Counted from the stretch's first letter, positions 6,916-12,408 are shown. The stretch: DNA of 12,941 nucleotides from JAYQPD01 sp046050105 (GCA_046050105.1 JBJOQE010000047.1:1-12941); one strand, 5' to 3'. Notes: generated from the sequence alone by a model not told the origin. Program-made: numbers and translations.

Positions 6916-8478
6916 ATGGAACGTCTCACACACATTCTCTCTGCACTCGCCTCATCCGAGAAAGACGATCGAGTACTCGTCACACGCGCGTATGAGTTTG
7001 CAAAGCGTGCCCACGAGGGCCATACACGCTTTTCAGGTGAACCGTATATCTCACACCTCGAGGCAGTAGCGGTACAATTGGCCGAAATGGGCATGGGCGC
7101 CAAAACTGTCGCTGCAGGACTGCTTCATGACACCATTGAAGACACGAAGGTCACTCGCGATGATGTGCGTGAAGCCTTCGGCGATGAAGTACTGTTCTTG
7201 GTTGAGGGCGTCACCAAACTCGGGAGTGTGCGTTACCACGGTGCCGATAGGCACAATGAAAGTCTCCGGAAGCTCTTTGTAGCGACATCTGAAGATATTC
7301 GCGTACTCATCATTAAGCTCGTGGACCGCCTCCACAACATGCAAACACTCGAGCATGTGCCCAAGGAGAAGCGCTTGCGCATCGCGCGCGAAACACTCGA
7401 GATTTACGTTCCCGTGGCACACCGTTTGGGTATGGGCCGTATTCGCAAAGAGCTTGAAGACTTGGCGTTTCCTTACGTGCTCCCTACCGAACACAAGAAG
7501 ACGATGGAGATCGTGCGTCCACACATGAAGCACGCCGAGGAGCAGCTGGAAAAGGCACAGAACACCTTACGTAAGCGACTGGCGGAAGAAAAAGTCACGG
7601 GGTGGAAGACTCACTCCCGCATAAAGGGCACCTATAGCCTCTATACCAAGCTGGCACGAAAAGGATTCGACCCAGACCAAGTGCATGACTTGCTGGCTAT
7701 CCGCGTGATTGTACCCACGGTGGAGGACTGCTATCGCATATTGGGCATTGTGCATGCACTGTGGCGCCCGCTCCCCCGTCGTGTCAAAGACTACATTGCC
7801 TTTCCTAAGCCGAACGGCTACCAGTCGCTCCATACCACCGTCATCACGGGCAACCAAGAAATTATGGAGGTGCAGATTCGCACCGAGAACATGCATCGTG
7901 AAAGCGAGTTTGGTGTCGCTTCACATCTTTCATACAAGGAACACCAGAATGATACCAGCTTGAGCCACAGCCAAAACCGCATGTGGGTCAGTTCGCTTAT
8001 CCCATCACTGTTCAAACCATTCTCGTGGAAGAGTAAAAAAACCGAGCTCGCCGACCAGCATAAAAACTCTGGATACGGCAAAGACCAGGTGCCCCGGTGG
8101 ATTCAAGAGATTGCCGAAGCACATAAAGAAGGCGCGGCTCACGACTTCATGAATGACTTGAAGCAAGACTTCTTTATGCACCGCATCTTTGTATTTACCC
8201 CCCAAGGTGACGTTATCGACCTCCCCATCGCTGCCTCCCCCATTGATTTCGCCTATGCCATCCACTCCGATATCGGCGACCACATCCAGGGTGCTAAGGT
8301 GAATAACAAACTCGTCTCACTCGACACTGAGCTTCATAACGGCGATATCCTAGATATCATCACCAAGAAATCATCAAAGCCCACCGCAAAGTGGCTCGAC
8401 TTTGCCAAAACCTCCATGGCGCAACGCCGCATACGGAGCGCCCTCGGCATGCAAGGAATTGAACGGCCAGAAACGTAA
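6916..8478 (+). CDS. relA: RelA/SpoT-type (p)ppGpp synthetase/hydrolase, short form
   Basis: This enzyme makes and degrades the stringent alarmone (p)ppGpp. The 520-residue protein has an N-terminal HD hydrolase domain with His47, the HDTIEDT motif (71-77: His71, Asp72, Glu75, Asp76) and KLVDRLHNM (134-142: Asp137, Asn141). The synthetase domain follows with SRIKGTYSLYTKL (234-246), the catalytic Asp258 in HDLLAIRVI, RVKDYIAFPKPNGYQSLHT (289-307) and Glu318 in MEVQIRT. The RVKD at 289-292 is the RxKD signature of bifunctional enzymes, not the ExDD of monofunctional E. coli RelA, and the intact HD residues agree. A TGS domain (about 423-486) follows. The protein stops soon after it, so the helical, zinc-finger or coiled-coil and ACT regions of full-length Rel, which sense ribosomes and amino acids, are missing. 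A hydrophilic insert lies between synthetase and TGS (about 345-390). Confidence 0.93.
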   Translation: MERLTHILSALASSEKDDRVLVTRAYEFAKRAHEGHTRFSGEPYISHLEAVAVQLAEMGMGAKTVAAGLLHDTIEDTKVTRDDVREAFGDEVLFLVEGVTKLGSVRYHGADRHNESLRKLFVATSEDIRVLIIKLVDRLHNMQTLEHVPKEKRLRIARETLEIYVPVAHRLGMGRIRKELEDLAFPYVLPTEHKKTMEIVRPHMKHAEEQLEKAQNTLRKRLAEEKVTGWKTHSRIKGTYSLYTKLARKGFDPDQVHDLLAIRVIVPTVEDCYRILGIVHALWRPLPRRVKDYIAFPKPNGYQSLHTTVITGNQEIMEVQIRTENMHRESEFGVASHLSYKEHQNDTSLSHSQNRMWVSSLIPSLFKPFSWKSKKTELADQHKNSGYGKDQVPRWIQEIAEAHKEGAAHDFMNDLKQDFFMHRIFVFTPQGDVIDLPIAASPIDFAYAIHSDIGDHIQGAKVNNKLVSLDTELHNGDILDIITKKSSKPTAKWLDFAKTSMAQRRIRSALGMQGIERPET

Positions 8479-8488
8479 CAGTCCGCCA

Positions 8489-8530
8489 GAGCAAAGAAAA
8501 CCTCAGGTATACCTGAGGTTTTCTTTGCTC
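8489..8530. terminator. 42-base perfect palindrome acting as relA/parB terminator
   Basis: Positions 8489-8509 are the exact reverse complement of 8510-8530, with no unpaired centre. The G+C part is CCTCAGGTATACCTGAGG (8501-8518), flanked by AAAGAAAA on the left and TTTTCTTT on the right. That is the shape of an intrinsic terminator in both directions, as expected between converging genes. Confidence 0.9.
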
Positions 8531-8554
8531 ATGCTCAGTCGCCGATTATGCGCG

Positions 8555-9847
8555 CTAGAGCGAAAAATTTTTCACCGCGTAGAGATCTGGATCTTCAGCA
8601 ATATCTTTTTTTTCTACCTCAATTTGCTCTGCGTGGGTGCGGTCGTCGGTGGGGCTATCCACGGATTCTTGTAGTGTCGTCTCTCCCACCTCTTCGCGTA
8701 CCAACGCGGCAACGCTTTCTTGTGGTGCAGCATCAAGTGATACACCAGAAAGTTGCGCGAGCTCGGTCGTCACCTCAGTGGGTACAGTGTGTGGCGCGTG
8801 CACCATCGCCTCCACATGGGGTCTCAGAGAGGCGTGCACAGGCGCTTCTGCCTCAAATACAGGCGCCACGGGTGCCTCAACTACTTCTCTCTGCGCATCT
8901 CCGAGCACTCTGGGCTCGGGTACCATAAGCGGTATTGCAGGAGCGACTACCGGCACCACCTCCTGCTGCATCATGCTTCGAGGAATATCGGGCACGGCAA
9001 AACTGGAATCCACTACGTGCTGCTTTCCTTCAGCGATAACGTCGAGAATCTTTCGCAGATCTTCTTGCGAAAAATAGTCGATGGTAAGTTTGCCACCGAA
9101 ATCAGTTTGTGAAATCTGCACACGTGTGCCGAGTGTGTTGGTAAACTGTTTTTCAATCTCCACAAGCTCAGGGTCGATGTTCCACTCCTTTTTGCGCACG
9201 CGCTCGGTGGCAATGCGGCGCGAGATGCGTTCTACTTCACGCACCGAAAGGCGCTTTAAGATAATTTCACGGAAGAGTGTCTTCTGTTCTTCTGGACGTG
9301 TGGAGAGCATGAGGAGTGCACGGCCATGACCTTCAGTAATCTCGCCACGCTTCATAGACGAGATGATGTCTTCAGGGAGTGCAAGCAGGCGGAGTGTGTT
9401 TGAAACATACTCACGTGAACGACCTACTTTTCGCGCCACTTGTGAGTGCGAAAGCTCAAACTGCTCAGCAAGCTGCTTAAAAGCAAGTGCGCGGTCTACC
9501 GGATTCAAGTCTTCGCGCTGCAAGTTTTCAATAATGGCGAGCTCGAGCTTCATGCGGTCGCTCTCCTCACTGGAACGAATGATGACGGGCACTTGCGGAA
9601 GCCCTGCAAGCTTTGAAGCACGCAAACGACGTTCGCCCGCAATGAGCTCATAGGAGGTGGTGAGGCCACCGTCTTCTTTCGGTATTTCGCGGCGCGTCAC
9701 CGTGAGTGGCTGCATGATGCCATACATGCGAATGGAGTCGGCAAGCTCACGGAGGCGTGACTCGTCGAAATCGCGGCGTGGCTGGAACGGGTTGGGGCTG
9801 ATTTTATCAACCTCTACCCAAAAAATAGAATTGCTCTCAAATGGCAT
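8555..9847 (-). CDS. parB: Chromosome partitioning protein ParB with long C-terminal tail
   Basis: ParB binds parS sites and spreads along DNA as a CTP-dependent clamp, working with the ParA ATPase in chromosome segregation. Conserved parts of the 430 residues are ISPNPFQPRRDF (16-27), the CTP-binding AGERRLRASKLAG (70-82), ENLQREDLNPVDRALAF (107-123) and the helix-turn-helix LSHSQVARKVGRSREYVSN (132-150). A C-terminal dimer region lies near 220-275. After about residue 285 comes a roughly 145-residue tail rich in Pro, Val, Ala and Glu with no predicted domain; ParB proteins commonly end near 280-300 residues. The start MPFESNSIFWVEVDKI is preceded by a short A/T-rich leader without a Shine-Dalgarno site. 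No parA lies beside it and no full parS site was found in the window. It converges on relA. Confidence 0.95.
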   Translation of the reverse strand: MPFESNSIFWVEVDKISPNPFQPRRDFDESRLRELADSIRMYGIMQPLTVTRREIPKEDGGLTTSYELIAGERRLRASKLAGLPQVPVIIRSSEESDRMKLELAIIENLQREDLNPVDRALAFKQLAEQFELSHSQVARKVGRSREYVSNTLRLLALPEDIISSMKRGEITEGHGRALLMLSTRPEEQKTLFREIILKRLSVREVERISRRIATERVRKKEWNIDPELVEIEKQFTNTLGTRVQISQTDFGGKLTIDYFSQEDLRKILDVIAEGKQHVVDSSFAVPDIPRSMMQQEVVPVVAPAIPLMVPEPRVLGDAQREVVEAPVAPVFEAEAPVHASLRPHVEAMVHAPHTVPTEVTTELAQLSGVSLDAAPQESVAALVREEVGETTLQESVDSPTDDRTHAEQIEVEKKDIAEDPDLYAVKNFSL

Positions 9848-9885
9848 AGTAAAAACGCGAAATATAATAAACCCCCACCCGGCAT
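9814..9885 (-). CDS. Possible hydrophobic leader peptide overlapping the parB start
   Basis: GGAGG (9895-9891 on the minus strand) lies five bases before an ATG at 9885, opening a 23-codon frame: Met-Pro-Gly-Gly-Gly, then mostly Leu, Phe, Ile and Ala. It reads through the parB ATG in another frame and ends at TAG 9816-9814, 31 bases inside parB. It would be translated only from the upstream promoter at 9911-9919. It might couple or dampen parB translation. The frame is short and could be chance; the only support is the good ribosome-binding site. Confidence 0.25.
   Translation of the reverse strand: MPGGGLLYFAFLLCHLRAILFFG
9864..9869 (-). promoter_or_regulatory. Possible proximal parB -10 box
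   Basis: The minus strand reads TATTAT, overlapping an alternative TATATT at 9866-9861. A start here would give a leader of about 6-10 bases. There is no good -35 box. Confidence 0.35.
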
Positions 9886-9910
9886 GACTGCCTCCACAAG
9901 GGTTATGGAG

Positions 9911-9919
9911 ATTCTACCA
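9911..9919 (-). promoter_or_regulatory. Distal parB promoter with extended -10
   Basis: The minus strand reads TGGTAGAAT, an extended -10 element (TGn plus TAGAAT). The predicted start near 9904 gives a leader of about 57 bases that contains GGAGG, the small leader frame and a CTCCA/TGGAG inverted repeat (9906-9910 with 9892-9896). The -35 region is poor, as is usual for extended -10 promoters. Confidence 0.45.
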
Positions 9920-9979
9920 CGAGGGAGCATTTGAGAAGGCTGTGGAATACTGATAGACTCATGAGCAGCTTACGTGGCA

Positions 9980-10029
9980 GACAAACAGTCTGGGAGACTG
10001 TTTGTCCAGGCTGAGAGAGACTGTTTGTC
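9980..10029. repeat. Hairpin 1 of the TCTGGGAGA family, with a second copy of its right arm
   Basis: GACAAACAGTCT (9980-9991), loop GGG, AGACTGTTTGTC (9995-10006): a perfect 12-base stem. The right arm is repeated exactly at 10018-10029, 23 bases later, so the left arm could pair with either copy. No T run follows, so it is not a typical terminator. Confidence 0.8.
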
Positions 10030-10055
10030 AACATTCGTTTCCAAAGTGCTAGGTA
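10025..10055 (+). promoter_or_regulatory. Possible tRNA-Leu promoter
   Basis: TTGTCA (10025-10030) matches five of six -35 positions and GTGCTAGGTA (10046-10055) resembles the extended -10 GTGCTA of dprA and miaA. The spacing of 19 is long. An alternative -10, TGTAAT, lies at 10057-10062. Transcription from either would place hairpin 2 at the very 5' end of the tRNA precursor. Confidence 0.35.
10039..10050. repeat. Left copy of a 12-base inverted repeat enclosing the tRNA region
   Basis: TTCCAAAGTGCT here is the exact reverse complement of AGCACTTTGGAA at 10267-10278. The pair encloses hairpin 2, the intact tRNA-Leu and the tRNA remnant. No flanking target duplication is visible. Confidence 0.6.
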
Positions 10056-10067
10056 GTGTAATGGTAA

Positions 10068-10090
10068 TGTACAATCTGGGAGATTGTACA
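10068..10090. repeat. Hairpin 2 of the TCTGGGAGA family
   Basis: TGTACAATCT (10068-10077), loop GGG, AGATTGTACA (10081-10090): a perfect 10-base stem. It shares the core TCTGGGAGA with hairpin 1, but its outer arm differs on both sides in a compensating way. It lies 21 bases before the tRNA-Leu gene. Confidence 0.8.
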
Positions 10091-10111
10091 CCGGTCTTTT
10101 AAGTAAATGGG

Positions 10112-10195
10112 GGGCGAGTGGCGGAATGGTATACGCGCACGACTCAAAATCGTGTCTCGCAAGGGTTGAGGGTTCGAGTCCCTCCTCGCCCACCA
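10112..10195 (+). tRNA. tRNA-Leu, anticodon CAA
   Basis: The acceptor stem GGGCGAG (10112-10118) pairs with CTCGCCC (10185-10191); discriminator A and an encoded CCA follow (10192-10195). The D arm contains GGCGGAATGGTATACGC. The anticodon arm is CACGA, loop CTCAAAA, TCGTG, giving anticodon CAA (codon UUG). A class II variable arm follows, and the T arm is GAGGG-TTCGAGT-CCCTC. A36-A37-A38 in the loop is the known MiaA recognition motif, so A37 is probably isopentenylated by the miaA product encoded in this window. Confidence 0.95.
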
Positions 10196-10218
10196 TTTGT
10201 GTAAAAGACAATCACACA

Positions 10219-10270
10219 GACTCAAAATCTCATGCCGTAAGGCTTATGGGTTCAAGTCCCATCCCCAGCA
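10219..10270 (+). pseudogene. 3' half of a second tRNA-Leu(CAA), 5' half missing
   Basis: From the anticodon loop onward this reads as a leucine tRNA: GACTCAAAATC (shared with the intact gene), a variable arm GCC-GTAA-GGC (10235-10244), T arm ATGGG-TTCAAGT-CCCAT (10246-10262), acceptor strand CCCCAGC and discriminator A (10263-10270). There is no encoded CCA. Upstream bases do not complete the anticodon stem beyond three pairs, and no D arm or GCTGGGG acceptor strand precedes it. Its 3' half differs from that of the intact tRNA, so it comes from another isoacceptor gene. Confidence 0.75.
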
Positions 10271-10278
10271 CTTTGGAA
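10267..10278. repeat. Right copy of the 12-base inverted repeat
   Basis: AGCACTTTGGAA is the exact reverse complement of 10039-10050. Its first four bases are also the 3' end of the tRNA-Leu remnant. Confidence 0.6.
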
Positions 10279-10312
10279 GGGACGCGCAAGTCATGTGGGC
10301 AAAAATGAGTTC

Positions 10313-10341
10313 GAACTGAGAGTCTCCCAGACTCTCTGTTC
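10313..10341. repeat. Hairpin 3 of the TCTGGGAGA family, opposite orientation
   Basis: GAGAGTCT (10318-10325), loop CCC, AGACTCTC (10329-10336). One T-T mismatch follows and the stem resumes with GAAC (10313-10316) and GTTC (10338-10341). On the minus strand the core is TCTGGGAGA, as in hairpins 1 and 2. A palindrome AGTTCGAACT (10309-10318) overlaps its left edge. Confidence 0.78.
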
Positions 10342-10383
10342 TTCTCCAGCACACGAACGGAGTGAATGGCGTAGCGCTTGGTG

Positions 10384-10389
10384 TATAAT
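10384..10389 (+). promoter_or_regulatory. -10 box for the 86-residue orphan gene
   Basis: A perfect TATAAT, directly preceded by TG, but without a clear -35 box. The predicted start is near 10396, giving a 20-base leader that contains the GGAGG site. Confidence 0.6.
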
Positions 10390-10415
10390 TACTCTAGTCA
10401 AAGATGGAGGTTCTT

Positions 10416-10676
10416 ATGGGTATTTCCGCATCGCACTGGGGTGCTCTATGTGAAAACGCCGACCATGAAGCACGCATGCGCTTTCCGAACGATTCCAAGG
10501 CTCAGAGACGTTATGTCGAAGAACGCCTTGGCATTATTGGAGAGCAGAGGCTCGAAGACATGCGCAATGAAGCATCCGCTTCTATGCAAAGTCTGGAAAA
10601 TCACCATACCCGTACGACACAAGGTGCTCTGTGGAAACGTCTGTGGTGGAAGTCATATTACTTCTTCGCTCGATGA
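10416..10676 (+). CDS. Small orphan protein with basic aromatic C-terminus
   Basis: I do not recognise this 86-residue protein. The start at 10416 is chosen because GGAGG (10406-10410) lies five bases upstream; an ATG at 10404 overlaps that site and is not credible. The product begins MGISASHWGALCENADHEAR, is hydrophilic and probably helical through about residue 68, and ends in a basic aromatic stretch ALWKRLWWKSYYFFAR (71-86) that could contact a membrane or nucleic acid. It is a monocistronic unit with a perfect -10 box and a terminator at 10693-10718. The clean promoter, ribosome site and terminator make a real gene likely. Confidence 0.65.
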   Translation: MGISASHWGALCENADHEARMRFPNDSKAQRRYVEERLGIIGEQRLEDMRNEASASMQSLENHHTRTTQGALWKRLWWKSYYFFAR

Positions 10677-10692
10677 TGAAATACTGCGTACA

Positions 10693-10718
10693 GCCGGCAC
10701 TCCTGGTGTCGGCCTTTT
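10693..10718 (+). terminator. Terminator after the 86-residue orphan gene
   Basis: GCCGGCAC (10693-10700), loop TCCTG, GTGTCGGC (10706-10713) with one G-T pair, followed by CTTTTCTT. The T run is modest. Confidence 0.65.
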
Positions 10719-10719
10719 C

Positions 10720-10748
10720 TTGCCTATACCTTCCCCCTCGTGTAGGGT
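10720..10748 (+). promoter_or_regulatory. pyrE-like gene promoter
   Basis: TTGCCT (10720-10725), a 17-base spacer and TAGGGT (10743-10748). The predicted start near 10755 leaves a 20-base leader that contains the Shine-Dalgarno GAGGAG. Confidence 0.5.
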
Positions 10749-10775
10749 TAGCAAAAGAAGCAGAGGAGTAGGCGA

Positions 10776-11459
10776 ATGAGCAGTAAAGAAAGTATCGCTC
10801 GTCAGTTGTTTGACGTTGGTGCAGTATGTCTTGATACCAAGGATGGATTTGCACTTAAGCTGCACGAAACAAACCCGCATGCGGCGCGCTCACCCATCAA
10901 GTTCAATATCCGTCCCCCAGGAACAAAAGGAGGAAGGGTGCCGGAAACATTGTTTCGTGAGCTCGGTGAAGAGTTAGTGCGCCTCGTCATGGAGACAGAT
11001 TCGAGCATTCGTGTGCTTGCAGGGGTACCACATGCAGGCGACATCTTAGTGGATGAGATGTGTGTATACGCTCGTGTGAATCTGGGTGTACCGGACTTCG
11101 CGCGTGTGAAACTTGCAAAGAGCGAAGGTGGTGCTCAGCGAAGAGTCACTGGACTTATTGATTTCGTCGGCACCTTCCCCGGTGGTGACGATAACAAGCT
11201 TGCGTTAGTCGACGACCTCATTACGAAGGCCGATTCAAAGATCGAATCACTAGATGTGCTCCGAGCTGCCACATTCCAAACACCATATTGTTTTGTGCTC
11301 ATCGACCGCGGTCAGGGTGGCGCGGAACAACTTGCAAAGTTCGGTGTGGCACTCAAGTCGCTCTACACAATGGAGTGGCTCATCGATTTCTATCGAGAAG
11401 AGAATCTCGTGACCGCTGAAGAACATTCAGTAATCACCGAATATATGCAGATGGCTTAG
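10776..11459 (+). CDS. pyrE: Orotate phosphoribosyltransferase-like protein (PyrE family)
   Basis: OPRT joins orotate to PRPP to form OMP in pyrimidine synthesis. The 227-residue product follows the family order: LFDVGAV (11-17) and SPIKFNIR (39-46) resemble the N-terminal SPIYIDLR region; AGVPHAGDILVDE (82-94) fits the substrate loop; ARVKLAKSEGGAQRRVTG (109-126) fits the mobile loop with its lysines; LALVDDLITKADSKIE (142-157) is the PRPP-binding motif; and VLIDRGQGG (174-182) matches the ID-R-x-Q-GG stretch of eukaryote-type OPRT/UMPS. The PRPP loop is altered: TTGGS-type residues are replaced by TKADS, while the two acidic residues (Asp146, Asp147) remain. It may be active on another base or be regulatory. 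GAGGAG (10763-10768) lies seven bases before the ATG. No other pyrimidine gene is nearby. Confidence 0.72.
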   Translation: MSSKESIARQLFDVGAVCLDTKDGFALKLHETNPHAARSPIKFNIRPPGTKGGRVPETLFRELGEELVRLVMETDSSIRVLAGVPHAGDILVDEMCVYARVNLGVPDFARVKLAKSEGGAQRRVTGLIDFVGTFPGGDDNKLALVDDLITKADSKIESLDVLRAATFQTPYCFVLIDRGQGGAEQLAKFGVALKSLYTMEWLIDFYREENLVTAEEHSVITEYMQMA

Positions 11460-11463
11460 CAGT

Positions 11464-11492
11464 ACTCCGGCGCATTGTGCCGGAGTTTTTTT
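11464..11492 (+). terminator. Terminator after the pyrE-like gene
   Basis: ACTCCGGC (11464-11471), a seven-base loop, GCCGGAGT (11479-11486), then an unbroken run of seven Ts to 11492. The miaA -35 region lies inside it. Confidence 0.92.
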
Positions 11493-11502
11493 GTGCTAGG
11501 AT
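11475..11502 (+). promoter_or_regulatory. miaA promoter, leaderless type
   Basis: TTGTGC (11475-11480), a 16-base spacer and extended -10 TGC-TAGGAT (hexamer 11497-11502). The expected start is the A of the miaA ATG at 11509, seven bases on, the same geometry as at dprA. Confidence 0.62.
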
Positions 11503-11508
11503 GCCCGC

Positions 11509-12408
11509 ATGGAGAAGGTGAAGCAAAAAGTGGTCATTATTGTGGGGCCCACCGCTTCAGGTAAAACTGCGCTTGCAGTAGAGCTTGCTCGCACCTTTCA
11601 AGGTGAGATTATTTCTGCTGATTCGAGGCAAGTGTACAAAGGCCTGGATATAGGCACCGGTAAGGTTACCAAGAAAGAAACGAAAGGAGTTCCTCATCAC
11701 CTCATTGATGTGGTTTCGCCCTCACGTGTATTCACTGCGGATGACTTCGTGAAAAAAGGCCGGAAAGCGATAGCGTCCATCGCGAAATTAGGAAAGCTTC
11801 CTATCATTGCTGGCGGTACGGGGTTCTATATAGACGCACTTACGGGTGCCATGAGTCTCCCCAATGTACCTCCCAACCCTGCACTTCGAAAAAAGCTTGA
11901 GGTGCTTTCTGCTGCAGAGCTCTCAATCCTACTTGCAGCAAAAGACCCACGCCGTGCTGAAGACATCGACAAGCAAAACCCGGTGCGACTTATTCGTGCG
12001 CTGGAGATTGCTGAGGCAATTGGCACTTCACCACTTCCCTCGCCGTCCCTTCTCTATGACGTCCTCTGGATAGGTATAGATGCACCAAAGGAGGTCCTCG
12101 ATGGAAAAATTGAAGCGCGTCTTCATGCTCGCATGAAACGTGGGATGCTCAATGAGGCCAGAAACCTGCATGCTGCAGGGCTCTCATGGAAACGCATGGA
12201 AGACCTGGGCCTTGAGTATCGCTATATGGCAAGGTTACTTCAAAAAAACATTACGCGCTTGGAGTTCGACCGCGACCTCACCACCGAAATCAAACGCTAC
12301 GCAAAGCGCCAGCGAATGTACTGGCGCCGCAATAAGGATATACGGTGGTTCACCCCTGAGGAGCTCCACAAAGTGGAAGAGGTAGTGCGGGGGTTTGTAC
12401 ATAGTTGA
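11509..12408 (+). CDS. miaA: tRNA dimethylallyltransferase MiaA
   Basis: MiaA transfers a dimethylallyl group to N6 of A37 in tRNAs that read UNN codons, which stabilises codon pairing. The 299-residue protein has the P-loop GPTASGKT (13-20), ISADSRQVYKGLDIGTGK (35-52) with the catalytic Asp38, HHLIDVV (63-69), PIIAGGTGFYIDAL (98-111), the RLIRALEI segment (160-167), GLEYRYMARLL (234-244) and the tRNA-binding KRYAKRQRMYWRR (262-274). The length matches the family. The ATG coincides with the predicted transcription start and no Shine-Dalgarno site is possible, so translation is probably leaderless. The TGA stop (12406-12408) overlaps the -35 box of the next gene. The tRNA-Leu(CAA) at 10112-10195, with A36-A37-A38, is an expected substrate. 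Confidence 0.97.
   Translation: MEKVKQKVVIIVGPTASGKTALAVELARTFQGEIISADSRQVYKGLDIGTGKVTKKETKGVPHHLIDVVSPSRVFTADDFVKKGRKAIASIAKLGKLPIIAGGTGFYIDALTGAMSLPNVPPNPALRKKLEVLSAAELSILLAAKDPRRAEDIDKQNPVRLIRALEIAEAIGTSPLPSPSLLYDVLWIGIDAPKEVLDGKIEARLHARMKRGMLNEARNLHAAGLSWKRMEDLGLEYRYMARLLQKNITRLEFDRDLTTEIKRYAKRQRMYWRRNKDIRWFTPEELHKVEEVVRGFVHS

Noticed and set aside
8637..9077. Plus-strand frame of 146 codons antisense to the parB tail
   Set aside because: Composition (Ser, Thr, Cys, Gly) is what the Pro/Val/Ala/Glu-rich tail gives when read backwards; no start signals.
9411..9418. TCACGTGA, resembling the centre of parS
   Set aside because: Only the eight-base centre matches. The flanks do not continue the palindrome of parS, and it lies inside parB coding sequence.
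9903..10211. Minus-strand frame of 102 codons with the phrase EEGLEPSTLARHDFESCA
   Set aside because: It is the antisense of the tRNA-Leu gene, a well-known spurious translation product, and it also runs through hairpins 1 and 2.
10084..10308. Plus-strand frame of 74 codons across the tRNA region
   Set aside because: It translates the tRNA-Leu and the tRNA remnant (VEGSSPSSP, LMGSSPIPS), typical of RNA genes read as protein.
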